DNA of 64,000 nucleotides from Morinoia aosen (lineage: Eukaryota; Arthropoda; Malacostraca; Amphipoda; Talitridae): assembly GCA_030386875.1 (NCBI GenBank), contig CM059577.1, positions 25,307,038-25,371,037 of the forward strand, in the 5' to 3' direction. Within the stretch, counting starts at the first letter, position 1; the number at the start of each line of letters is the position of its first letter. Both the position numbers and the translations under genes were made by a program. A model generated the notes under the pieces. It was not told where the DNA came from. It saw only the letters and a list, made by a program, of their open reading frames with translations, and searched no databases. Shown one piece after another: positions 12,502-22,999 of the stretch.

Positions 12502-12515
12502 CGAAAATAACATTA
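12502..12515. repeat. Target-site duplication of I-like element, 5' side
   Basis: CGAAAATAACATTA, identical to 6365-6378. It marks the 5' end of the element, about 360 bp upstream of ORF1. Confidence 0.7.
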
Positions 12516-12640
12516 ATTGAACCGTACCTTCATCTAGTTTTGATTCAGTATTTATACAAATTGAGTTTGTGACTGCTTGTCGGTCAGCAGCATAATGAAA
12601 ATTCTCTCGGTGCACCACCAAAATCTCACATCTCAGTCGA
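12516..12640. repeat. Dispersed repeat, right flank of I-like insertion
   Basis: Resembles 25445-25570 by eye: shared blocks include TTGAGTTTGTGACTGC against TTAAGTTTGTGACTGC, GGTCAG, TATGAAAA and CACC. It is the continuation of the sequence interrupted by the retrotransposon. The family is unknown. Confidence 0.6.
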
Positions 12641-15600
12641 AGTGTTTACCGGTTTTTCTCTGAGACAATGATGCGTCATCCTCTGAGAGGGAGGTTTCAG
12701 CTGGCAAAAATTAGTCCACCTCGAGTAGCCTTTAGCAAAAAATCTTTCGCCACTTTCTCATCAATCCGATATTTAATTTCTGATTCAAAAGCTTACTTTA
12801 CTTTGCAGCTCTCATTCAAGAGCTTTAAGCTTACCTTGTTTTTACTCAAGATCAAAAAAGCTTGAAGAAACTTTCATTCACAATGACGTATTTTTTCAAC
12901 AACATGGGGGCATGTATCTGCTCATGAAACCCATCGGCGTTGAAATGCAATGTACATGAAGACCGGAAGCCCTTACTGAATGAGATAATCAAACGGTCAC
13001 GATAAAAATAAACCACTATATAGAAGTGGACTTTTTGCAAGCGCTTCACCAGCGTTCTCATAATTAGCCAGCACCATAGGTGTTATAGTTTGAGGTAAAT
13101 CTATAGTACACGGTAAACAGGAATGTGGTATATCATCCCACTCTAACTTTTTCGAGGGAGCGTCTAGATTTTAGCCCTTCTAGTGCTGATGCTATACTTA
13201 GGCGACTAAAATGATGGATAGGTCAGGCGATATGGAGATAATTGACATTAGAATTATAAACTTTCAATAACATTCCCGGTTTGGTATTAGTAGCTACAAT
13301 TATTAAAGGTGTTGACGGCCATGGAAAAAAGTTACAAATATGTTTAGGAATAGCGCTCCCACGATGAGTTATAACTCAAACGATGTGACAGTATTATATA
13401 GTACTATATGCTATTATCTTGACAACGGTAAATAAAAAAGTAGAAGAAAGGAACGAAGATTACTTAATTAGGAACTGCGAAGATAAACTAATGACAGTCA
13501 CGAACGAAATTTCTCGCTACTTCTCAAGCAAAACGAAGAAAGACGGGACCGCAATAGGCAGTAGATCGCTGAACTTAACAGAGCTAGGACAGCTACATTT
13601 GCGATGAGTGAGATAGAGTACTTATAAAAATTGGCCGCAACCAAACCCGCTCAGGCGAACTGCCTCGACGATAACAAAGAAATTGAAAATGTGCGCGAAT
13701 AGCAAAAAATACGAACGAACTATACAACCACAACGCACACAAGACGAAGCACAAACAAAAACGCTGAATTTCCTCCTCTTAAATTATACATTAAAACTGC
13801 TTAAATACGAAGGATATAATTATGCTAGAGAATTGATATTCTTTGGATAGAGTCATGCCTGGCTACACAGCGGAGCTGGCGTACGTGGCATTTGGTACGC
13901 GACCTACTAAATTATATTCTCAGAGGAAGTTACAAACGAAAGCTGTAGTGTCTAGAAATACGGTAAAAATGCAGCGGGAGTTATTCAATTAATGAATGAA
14001 AATAATGACAGCAAATATAACATGGGAATTCCGAGCCAGTGAAACTAGGATTCTAGATTGTAAATTTTCCCCTTCAATGACAAGAAGAGAACACCCAGAG
14101 TAACAAAATTAAATATCAAAAACGAAAATTTCCGTCCGGAAGAATGTTCACACATAATACGAATACATAGCGAATTTCCTCAAGTGGGGCAAATACTACA
14201 ATTTCAAAATACAAAATTTAGCATTTTTGTCCAACTTGCTGACATTTTACGGGCACCGCTGAAATATTTCCCCAGTACAAAAACCTCACATTGCCTTAAC
14301 TCTCGACTCAAATGAGCGACCATAATTAAAGACTTATTAGATGGTGTGCCCATCCGAAACTACTTTAAATGGAAGAATAATCCTCGAGGCGATTACAATT
14401 TCGTGCCACGAGGCGTTCGAAATATGTTTGAAAATATGTTCGAAACAGTTCAAAATACGCATTTGATAGCATTTATTTCTTGTTCTATTTTGAAAACATT
14501 TTTGACGTTCGATATGTCGCTCCCAGAGTTGAAAGAAGTTTTAAGTACGGGTACCGCATAGTACAATTAGTAGGGTGTTATGTACAAAGACAGACGCACC
14601 TTGTTATGCTTGCCTCATACAACTCTTGACGTACACTTATATCCAAGTCAAAAATGCGAGTAGACATAGAGCTTGACTGAAAAGTTTTTAATTTCATAAT
14701 CACCTACCAATAGAATCAATTATTTGACGATATTAACTGGATAGTATTTATACTCGGTGCCCAAAACTTTTCTAGAGTATCAAATAATAAACAGAAAAAA
14801 AAATTATTCCATGAAGAAACACTCAGCTCCGCATGAATAAAATTGTGAATGCTAAAGAGCCTGAAAAAGATGAATACCAGAATAAATCCCTCTTTGATTT
14901 AATTAAGGTCAAAATATTTTTAAAATCAATTTTGACTGGAATGAAGGACAGCTCATTCTAGAGAGCTAACAAAGCAATAATAAATACTCAACAATAACAA
15001 AAAAATTATAGCTTGTGATTAAAATACGAGCTCGAAGCGTGAACAGTTTACGCGAGGTTATACTGAGCAGCAGTCACACAGCTCACATAATCAATACAAC
15101 TTAGCAACTGAACTAGTAACTCCACTCCACTCCAACTCTCATTCATAAACACCGAAGGACAAACAACGAAATAATAATTGTTCCAGAATTCAAAACATCT
15201 TCATTTCAATACTGAGGAAATAATGTAGATACCAAAAAAAACAGGGGTTTCACCCAGCCCAAGGATGGTAAGTTGTCGCAGTATCGTCAAGCTATTTAAC
15301 AGTTCAGCGGCATGAGGAATTAGAAGAAATTATGACATGAACTCTCAACATTAAGACATCACAGATTCTGAATGCAAAAACCACCGACACTCGATGCATG
15401 ATGCAACTGAAGTGTGCTAGTAGCTTCAATAATCTTTAGAAATTTACCTACCACAGCTCGGTGATTATGAATGTACGATACACAGAACTTCGACGCATAT
15501 ACTCAAGATAGAAGAAAATTCTTCTCCTAACGCGCAAGAATTTCAACTGAAAGATGGAAATAATTTCATTCTACACGCCGGATGTTACACCAAATCGCCG

Positions 15601-16159
15601 CTGCAAAAATTTATTGCAGTGCATAAACTTGCATTGATTCTGGGTCATTTATATTTAAAAAAAAACAAATGCCAATCAATACAACTCCAAAACCAACTGT
15701 ATAATACTTCCATGCCTGCGTCCTAGCAATATGTAATTCTGGTCGTCGGTTGTTCCACAAAAACATCGTCATGCACAAGTAGAAAGAGAACTTTTAAATA
15801 TTTAATTTTAGGGATTATTTGAGATAAGTGGACGAGAGTATTTTCTTCTGTGAGAGACGTGTACTAAAGTATAGCCATAGAGTTAAAACATTCAGGAATA
15901 GATAGCATGAGAATAACATATGATCAGTGATTCAGCGTTGAATCATTTTAGGAAGATTTCGCACATTAAAAGTGAAAACATCACAAACACATACCCTGAC
16001 TGCCACCAAGCAGACAACACACAAAGCCTGTTCTTTCCACTTTTTTTCAATTGAGAAAGCAAACCTATTCAGAAAGTTCATGGTTTGACCATCTTTGGGG
16101 CATTGATTACGGAATCTAATCCATTTTGATTTACTCGATTGGAATAGGAAGAAAGAACG
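12641..16159. other. Non-coding, nothing recognised
   Basis: AT-rich, with scattered short frames (12852-13061, 13419-13607, 14346-14561) that show no domain or coding signature. Small local direct repeats of a GTTCGAAA/ATATGTT theme occur near 14418-14450. Confidence 0.45.
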
Positions 16160-16717
16160 CTACACAGGCCGAAAGACAGTACCGTCTCGCGGAACGGCAG
16201 TCAAATCGTTTTCTGTACCGATTTTGTCATCAAGTTTGCTGGCATCGTTTTCTTCAGCGTCGTCTTCAGCGAAAATATCAAGAATGCTTTGACCTTTCCC
16301 ATTCATGATGGTTCTCATTGAGTTGTGCCTTTTCTTGCTCGGAGGCATCGGAAGAACCGGCAACGACTCGGTTTGTGCACCGCTCGGCAAAACAGGGAAC
16401 GTGTCAGACTTGAAGTGGGGGCCAGCAGGCAATGAAGCCGTTTTCGAAGAGGAACCAGCTGGCAATGATCCTGCTTTGGAAACCGAACTACTTGGAGAAG
16501 ATACCCCTGTTGGACCCGGACCGTCTGGGAAAGATCCCGCGTCAAGAACCCTAGGAAGTGCTGATCCAGTGCCCACATTGTAATCTGACTGAGAGGTCCT
16601 TTTAGGTCTGTTGACTTCTTGCTGCTTCTGAGCGAGCTGACTCATGCTGACGCTGTGTTGTTGCTGTGGTTGTTGTTTGTCTTGTGTTGGGGTAGAGGAC
16701 GATGTCATTACCTGCAC
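16160..16717 (-). CDS. Unidentified Ser/Pro-rich reading frame
   Basis: A 185-codon open frame in a patch clearly richer in G+C than its AT-rich surroundings, which is the main reason to list it. The predicted protein starts Gln/Ser-rich (KQQPQQQHS, SQLAQKQQ), has a run of Ser/Pro/Gly with repeated SLPAG and SLPVLP themes (SLPAGSSSKTASLPAG), then a basic segment KKRHNSMRTI and an acidic segment ILDIFAEDDAEENDAS, and stops shortly after. It looks like an intrinsically disordered tail. I recognise no family. A possible splice acceptor (GTGCAG before GTAATGAC) lies at the frame start, so it could be a terminal exon or a retrocopy fragment. The opposite strand is also open for 92 codons, so strand is not certain. 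Confidence 0.3.
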   Translation of the reverse strand: MQVMTSSSTPTQDKQQPQQQHSVSMSQLAQKQQEVNRPKRTSQSDYNVGTGSALPRVLDAGSFPDGPGPTGVSSPSSSVSKAGSLPAGSSSKTASLPAGPHFKSDTFPVLPSGAQTESLPVLPMPPSKKRHNSMRTIMNGKGQSILDIFAEDDAEENDASKLDDKIGTENDLTAVPRDGTVFRPV

Positions 16718-16719
16718 GC

Positions 16720-17820
16720 CATGAATATACGATTTAGATTTTCGGAAAGTGTTGCTGTAGCTTCAGGGGAAAAGAGATTTAAGTTGAAACAAGAAATGAC
16801 AGAAGAAGATTGTGACATTTTAATAACCCTTCAGAAACGGATGTTCCGAAACAAAGGCTATCGATACATGAGGGAATTTAGGAAAACGTAAAAACTCCTT
16901 CATAGCTAACTTGAAGGTGTACTGACGACTATAATATATATGCATTCATTCAAAAGTTCATTATTATAGCTACACATCATATATGTAATAAATGGGACTA
17001 GGCTGCGTACACAAGGCTGAACACTACAACATGTTATCCACTCAACATGGATCAGTATATGAAGTACCTTGAATGATAGCTCCTTAGTTTGAATAATCAT
17101 TTGAACAAAACATTAAATGCTCATATTTTACTGAAAGCGATTGTGAAGTATGTAAAAAAGCTCAATCCCAATGGAATAAGTGGGACAACGAAGCCATCCG
17201 TGATAATATTTATCGGCGTCACAGATTATGCCCAGAAATATCCCCCGTCGGAGACGAAAGAATTCGCGCAAACAGAAAAGTTCAGTCGGGAAAAAATCCC
17301 CTCAAAGCGACAGCAGCATACACCACACAGCACAACCACTTTGTAGACATTATTTTCTACATTTGTAAGCATTTGTTCCAATGAATAAATTTTGTATCGA
17401 GTTGGAAAGTGTACCGTTTTAGCCGCATATCCCAGAATGTGAAAACTAAACAATTTAAAAAATTAGGGCTTGCAGTAAAATCAATTCAAGCTGATTAGCG
17501 ATGATTTGAACAAAAACAAGATTACAATTCCATCACACGCTAATGATACACACAATTTAACAGAATTCATTTCCTTTTCTTTAAATAGCCAAGTCATTCA
17601 GCATTCATGCACTAACATTCCAAACAGTGTTAGCGTCTGCTAGTTTCTCCGTTCCAATTCTCCCCAACTCCTATTTAACGTAATTACATCATTATTCTTC
17701 ACTATTCATTTACAAACGGTGGTTAAGGAATACGAGAGTATTTCTTTTGCAAGAGTTAATAAATACGGTAATTTCCTATTCTATATGGCTATAATTTCAA
17801 TATTATTAAGCATTGCTTAA
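16720..17820. other. Non-coding, no supported gene
   Basis: AT-rich. A 57-codon tail of a plus-strand frame (Met at about 16720 to 16891) is rich in charged residues but unrecognised and probably chance. Nothing else stands out. Confidence 0.4.
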
Positions 17821-17834
17821 TCACCATATAAATA

Positions 17835-18200
17835 TTATTATTATTATTATTATATAAGAAAGTTTTAGCCTCCCTTAACCACGACAAAGATGTTCCAAGA
17901 GAGGAAAGAGGAAGGCACCATTTAGTATGGAGTTGAGGGAACGTGGAATCTATGCACAAGGTGCACAGAAACAGTAAGCTAGGAAAGAAGTTCATGAAAC
18001 AAGAAAAAAGTTGAAGAAGAAAGTAGTAGGTGCTGAAAAACAGAACAGCAGTGAACCGAAAAAAGATGGTCCGTAACAAAACAAAAACCTATTTTATTAC
18101 AACAAAAAGGAAACCTACCTAACCTTTAGCTCGGGCCCTCACATGGTTCCCCTGGGATCGCTAATTCCCATAGATACAATAGTTGTATCCCCCTGAGGGG
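17835..18200 (-). mobile_element. SINE-like family A, full copy with target duplication
   Basis: Runs from an (ATT)n stretch at the low end to CCCCTGAGGGG at the high end. The flanks TCACCATATAAATA (17821-17834) and TCACCAATTAAATA (18201-18214) match at 12 of 14 positions and abut the element exactly, as aged target duplications would. On the minus strand the head is CCCCTCAGGGG and the tail is an AAT repeat. Confidence 0.75.
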
Positions 18201-18267
18201 TCACCAATTAAATAAAAGATTCTAACAAAAATAAATATTTGTTTTCTACTTCAAGGAGCATCGATTA

Positions 18268-18352
18268 GATTATAAGTTTAGGCCTCCTTAAACACCACTA
18301 AGGTATTTTAAAAGAAAGAAGACGGGAGGCACCATTTGGTAAGAAGTTAAGG
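18268..18352 (-). mobile_element. SINE-like family A, tail fragment
   Basis: Only the tail-side third remains (GCCTCCTTAAACACCAC to GGCACCATTTGGTAAG). It ends where the next copy begins, consistent with 5' truncation on the minus strand. Confidence 0.6.
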
Positions 18353-18368
18353 GTATGATTGAGTGATT

Positions 18369-18734
18369 ATAAATTAGTTTTAGCATCCCTTTACCACAAC
18401 AAAGATGTTCAGAGAGAGGAAGGTGAAGGCACCATTTAGTATGGAATTGAGGAAACGTGGAATCTATGCACGAAAGGTGTTCCCGCAAGGGATCCCGTGC
18501 GCATAGAGTGAAATAAGAAGGAAGGTCATGAAACAAGACAAAAGTTGAAGAAGAAAGTCAGAGGTGCTGAAAAATAGGGACAGCAGTGAACCGAAAAAAG
18601 GTGGTCCTTAACAAAATAAAACATTTCATTTCAACGAAAAGGAGGCCTACCTAATTCTCAGATCAGGACCTCACATTTTCTCCCCATGGGAGCGCTAATT
18701 CCCATGGATACAATAGTTGTACCCCATGAGAGGA
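18369..18734 (-). mobile_element. SINE-like family A, near-full copy
   Basis: All family blocks appear in order, from ATAAATTAGTTTTAGC to a decayed head CCCCATGAGAGG. The block around GTGTTCCCGCAAGGGATCCC is an insertion or expansion relative to 17835-18200. No clear target duplication. Confidence 0.7.
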
Positions 18735-19024
18735 GAAGTCAAGAAAAAGTGGAATCTGTGCACAAGATGGGTTTCCTTTACTCTCCAGACCCTCTTCTTA
18801 TAGATACAGTCAGTTAAAAAAGGATATGAAACAAAATTAACATTGAAAAAGAAAATAATAGGCGCTGAAGGACAGCAGTGAACCAAAAAAAAAAAGAAGA
18901 CAAAACAAAAGACCATTCAATTTGAAGTAAAAGACCTACCTAACCTTCAGTTCGAGACCTTGCATCTCCATTTCGCCCTTGGGAGCGATAATTCTCCCAA
19001 CTACAATAGCTGTGTATTCACTTG
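18735..19024 (-). mobile_element. SINE-like family A, head-side fragment
   Basis: Starts inside the family at GTGGAATCTGTGCACAAG and runs to a decayed head (CACTTGAGCGG). It is fused directly to the preceding copy. This piece lacks the tail, so it arose by recombination or deletion rather than simple 5' truncation. Confidence 0.6.
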
Positions 19025-19267
19025 AGCGGACCCAAGCTGAGTGAATGTTTCAAATCAGTGTCAAAAATCGCAACTCGTTCAGTTTCCAGTAAAATCATTC
19101 GCGTTTTTGCTACCTACATAAGGTCTCGCCCAGGGTTTTCCAACTTTTCTCTGACTTTGTACTCACCCTTCAGTATTTCGACAGATGGTATATGTTCTTT
19201 GTATACAGCAATATTTGAAACTATATAATCAGTGATAAATATATATGAATTTTTGGAAACAAATAAG

Positions 19268-19620
19268 ATTAGATTATTAGTTAGTTTCAGCCTCCCTATC
19301 CGCAACAAAGGCGATCCAAAGAGAGGAAGGAAGAAGGCACCATATAGTATGGAGTTAAGGGAACGCGGAATCCATGCAGAAAGGGCATAGAAACAGTAAG
19401 ATAAGAAGAAGTTCATGAAACAAGGTCAAAGTTGAAGAAGAAAGTAGTATGGCTGAAAAAACAGGACAGCAGTGAACCAAAAAAGAGTTGGTCCGTAACA
19501 AACAAAAACCTATGTTATTTTAACAAAAAGAAGGCCTACCTAACCTTTAGCTCGAGCCCTCACATTGGCCCCTGGGAACGCTAATTCCTATAGATACAAT
19601 AGTTGTATCCCCCTGAGGGG
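19268..19620 (-). mobile_element. SINE-like family A, full copy with perfect target duplication
   Basis: Element from TAGATTATTAGTTAG to CCCCTGAGGGG. The 15-bp sequence GGAAACAAATAAGAT occurs at 19253-19267 and 19621-19635 and abuts both ends exactly. This fixes the element edges: a GGGG/CCCC hairpin end and a TTAGATTA-type tail end. Confidence 0.85.
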
Positions 19621-19759
19621 GGAAACAAATAAGATAAAACATCTTTTCCTTTCTGTTGTGAAAATTAAATGCACTCCTTCAGATAAGCAATCGCACTTCT
19701 ATGGGTACACGCACTCCAGGTTCGGAACCCCCTTGCTCAAACTTATCAGAAAAAGAGGT

Positions 19760-19960
19760 CGGTGCTGCTATAGCGTGAGGTCCACGACACTATAGCATGG
19801 GATCAACCTCTAGCTAATAATATAGCGTGAGTTTAGGTTAGGTTACCAATGGATATTACTTATTTCGACACATTTAATTTAGCGATAAACAATTTCTAGA
19901 TCTCAAACCGCACCTGGGAAAGCGATATATGGCGGTAAACCTCACGCTACAATAGCACCG
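19760..19960. mobile_element. Small inverted-repeat element (MITE-like)
   Basis: Left end CGGTGCTGCTATAGCGTGAG. The right end, reverse-complemented, is CGGTGCTATTGTAGCGTGAG, so the TIRs are about 22 bp with two or three mismatches. The TATAGCRTG motif recurs inside near 19790 and 19822. Total about 200 bp. Target duplication is unclear, so I do not assign a superfamily. Confidence 0.6.
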
Positions 19961-20497
19961 AGACGCCACGGCCCAGAGCGCTTGTTGGCTACATTGGGTG
20001 CAATGGCTGGACCATGAATAAGTTTTTAAAATCCTAGTCAGACTTAATTCCACTCAATAGAAAAAATTTCTAGGACACTTTTTCCTTTGGAATTGAAATA
20101 AGAAATCTTGTCAAATCCAAAGCGATGATTTTATGATTTTACCTTTTGCCGAAGATGAAGAACATAAGCAGAAAAAAATCACAGGATATCGGGCATCCGG
20201 AACTGCAGAACGAAAAAAAATTCAAACTAGAATGACAACAATGAAAACAGAACAAAAATTTTAAAGCACATGCAAAAAAAACTTGATAACCGTCGGCAAA
20301 AGCATTAAATGAGGTAACAGAAAAAATACAGAAAAATGTAACCTGATGGCATTCGAAAGAAATTATTTAAATACAAAACATAAAATAGGCAAGGAAATGG
20401 CAGATCGATAAGTTACTTCTTAAACTAAGCGATCGAATTTTTTCTACTTGATCTACTAACACGGATAGGCGTAGCACACCGCGTGCGTAACATAGAT
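19961..20497. other. Non-coding, nothing recognised
   Basis: AT-rich with several A-runs. No feature supported. Confidence 0.4.
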
Positions 20498-20829
20498 ATT
20501 AGATTAGATAAGTTAATCTAAGCCCCCCCCCCCCCCCCCCCTAACCGCAACACAGGTGTTCTTAAGAGGAGGCACCATTTAGTATGGAGTTAAGAAACGC
20601 GTAGCCGAGATACCGAGCGCATGGAAGCCGTAAGTTAAGGTAGAATAACAAAAAGACAAAAGGTAGAAAAACAGGACAGCAATGAACTGAAAAAACGAGG
20701 TCCTTAACAAAACAAAAGCATGGAATTTCAATAAAAATATTGCCTACCTAACTTTCAGCTCGGGACCTCACATTTTCCTCCAGGGAGCTCTTACTCCCAT
20801 TGATATAATAACTGTCTCCACCCGAGGGG
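20498..20829 (-). mobile_element. SINE-like family A, copy with poly-C expansion
   Basis: Family blocks in order, ending CACCCGAGGGG. The usual GCCTCCC block near the tail is replaced by a run of about 20 C (20523-20542), i.e. poly-G on the element's own strand. A target duplication is not convincing. Confidence 0.7.
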
Positions 20830-21472
20830 ATACAACATATTCCATTTATAATCAGTTTTGTAGAATATCTTAAGAACTAAAAAGCTATGAGCTATTAACA
20901 ATAATTACTTTTTTACCATTAGAAATTCTAGCATGAAATCGATAGTAGAATACATGGAGACGTCCTATGACCAATGTCAGCATGCGTTACTGATGCAATA
21001 ACGTGCGATGTTAGTACTCGGTAGATTTCTACGAAAAGCCCCTTTCTCATGCGAAATTTCCTAACCATACGGGGTATAAAAATAAGACATAACGAATACA
21101 TCAGATTACGCGGTAAGGGTAGGAATCCGCACATCTGAATGAAATAAGCTGCCGCATTCGAAAACAAATTTCCCTTTTTTATAGTAAGAAAAAACAATGA
21201 TGATTCACATCCCATCATTAGTGTACCACCACAGACACCAGCACCGCATAGCTTGATCACGTCTGTTAAGCAGGGCGTGAAAATGTTCATAGCACCGTTA
21301 ACCATACATTACAGGGCTGTTGTGAAGAAGCACAGTCCGACAAGTTACATGTCCCGCAAAGGTGAAGCGTGGGGAGAAGTAGAACGGAACCCACCAAACA
21401 AACGTGCAAGCAGAAGCAATCAAGACCGTGTTATTGGCGGTGCAGCTAAAGGCAACCTCTTATCCATTAGAT
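20830..21472. other. Non-coding, no supported gene
   Basis: Contains a 125-codon minus frame (20928-21305) with no recognisable domain and a 73-codon plus frame. Neither has coding-like composition. Confidence 0.35.
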
Positions 21473-21600
21473 AAGGTTATAAGTTTGTTTAAGCTTCCCC
21501 AACCACAACTAATGCATTCTTAAAAGAAGGATGGCACCATTTAGTATGGAATTTAAGGTTAGGGGAATCTATGCTCCAGGTATTTCCCTACACCCTGCAT
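21473..21600 (-). mobile_element. SINE-like family A, tail fragment
   Basis: Tail-side blocks (TTTAAGCTTCCCCAACCAC, GGCACCATTTAGTATGG, GAATCTATGC) then loss of similarity. Confidence 0.55.
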
Positions 21601-21639
21601 AAATATAATAGTAGTAGTTAGTACATTGTTCCGTATCCA

Positions 21640-21960
21640 TAGCCAAAATGTTTTCACAAAGAAAGAGAAGGGATCATTTTTAGCATGGACTAAAGAATAC
21701 GAGAAACCTATGCATAAGGTGTGTTCCTACACAGGATACCCTGCTCCTAGAAATAGCTAGTTAGAAAGGAAGAGAAAGAAAACACAAAAAGGTGATAGTA
21801 AAGAAGGTATGTACACTGAAAGAAATAAAGTGGGCACAAAAAATAGATCTCCCGAAGGTCTATCTATTGCCGAGGTAGCTTAATATTCCCTGAGAGCGCT
21901 AGTCCCCACAGTATGAGGTACAGCTAATCCATGCCTAAGCATACCCTACAGTCTGAGAAT
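21640..21960 (-). mobile_element. SINE-like family A, strongly diverged copy
   Basis: Weak but ordered matches: CAAAGAAAGAGAAGGGATCA, TATGCATAAGGTGTGTTCC, AGTTAGAAAGGAAGAGAAAG and a head region CCCTGAGAGCGCTAGTCCCC. Probably an older subfamily. Confidence 0.45.
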
Positions 21961-22884
21961 TGATAAATGCTCCTTAGTTCTCGCTACCAGCTTCAGGTTG
22001 AGCTCGTGACCCTGTTTAGGACATGGGCTTACAAATGGGGTAAAAACCTACAACTGAAGAAAAGATCTAAACCGGCATTTCTCATTCGTCCATCTAAGCT
22101 TGTTATCCCTGCAGCTATTGGGGAAATAACTTTGCAGAGGCAAAATAGTGTGTCTCATGCTATTGTATTCTCTGCCGCTAAAATAAAGCACAAAGATGTG
22201 TTTCCATCAACTGTAATGCCGCTACAGCATTGCAAAAAGCATTTCGATAGAACTCAACCTTCACCAAAGTACAGTATAATTGCATATAATAATGCGCAAA
22301 ACGTAGACTTGGTGGCAATTTTGTGGCAGCCAAGCCAAACTTGCATTTCATTTCAATTTCTGGAAGCATACCGAAGCGTAAACAAGTAAAAATGAACAAA
22401 CCAACATATTTACAAAAAAGGAAGGGTTACCTTTTCCTTCCATGTCAATCACCCGTTTTACATCAACGATTAATAATAATAAACGAAGATAATCAGTAAC
22501 ATAACATTAATAGGCAAGCCTCTTGTTAACTTCCGGATTACAAGTAAGCGTTGAAACTCGCGGCCATCATTATCTCCACTCTTGCCCCGGCGTAAATTAA
22601 TAAGAAAAACGAATCGTCAATTTACTTTCAATGGTCACGCATTTAAACCTTCTCCTCGGCGCCGTCCTCGCTTGGCGCGACAGTTTCACCATCTTTTCGC
22701 CCACGCATCTCGAGGTGTGCCTGTGCATCAACACGCATTGTTACCGTATTGATCGCTCCATTATTACAATGGTGTCGCGTTCACTTTTGAGGATGAGGTA
22801 GTGAGAGAAGTCCAAACTCGATGAGTAGAACAATTCTCCCTCTTAATTTCTTCTACTTGTCTTCTCTGATTTCTATATATCACC
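21961..22884. other. Non-coding, no supported gene
   Basis: A 140-codon plus frame (21967-22389) has no domain I know. 22560-22800 is somewhat G+C-richer but has no clear exon structure. Confidence 0.35.
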
Positions 22885-22998
22885 AGAGAAGCTGCACGTA
22901 CTCTGGTGAGGCACCCTGGCACCCTGGCTGGAGTCGAACCTGGGTCTCTATGTCCATATTGCTGTGCTTTCCCCTCTTGTCACGGACAAAGGCCATAC
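22885..22998 (-). mobile_element. tRNA-like SINE head or tRNA relic
   Basis: Read on the minus strand it has a B-box-like GGTTCGACTCC (about 22929-22939) preceded at tRNA-like distance by an A-box-like TCCGTGACAAGAGGGGAAAG. Downstream is a duplicated CAGGGTGC motif and a hairpin (CACCAGAG...CTCTGGTG). It lacks a clean acceptor stem, so it is not a working tRNA gene; a tRNA-derived SINE fits better. Confidence 0.5.
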
Positions 22999-22999
22999 A

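Noticed and set aside
16305-16583. Plus-strand 92-codon frame opposite the Ser/Pro-rich frame
   Set aside because: Gly/Pro/Glu-rich complement of the minus-strand frame; I judged the minus frame more protein-like because it is twice as long, but the choice is weak.
20928-22389. Frames of 125 codons (minus) and 140 codons (plus)
   Set aside because: No domains, AT-rich composition like the surroundings, overlap or neighbour decayed SINE pieces.
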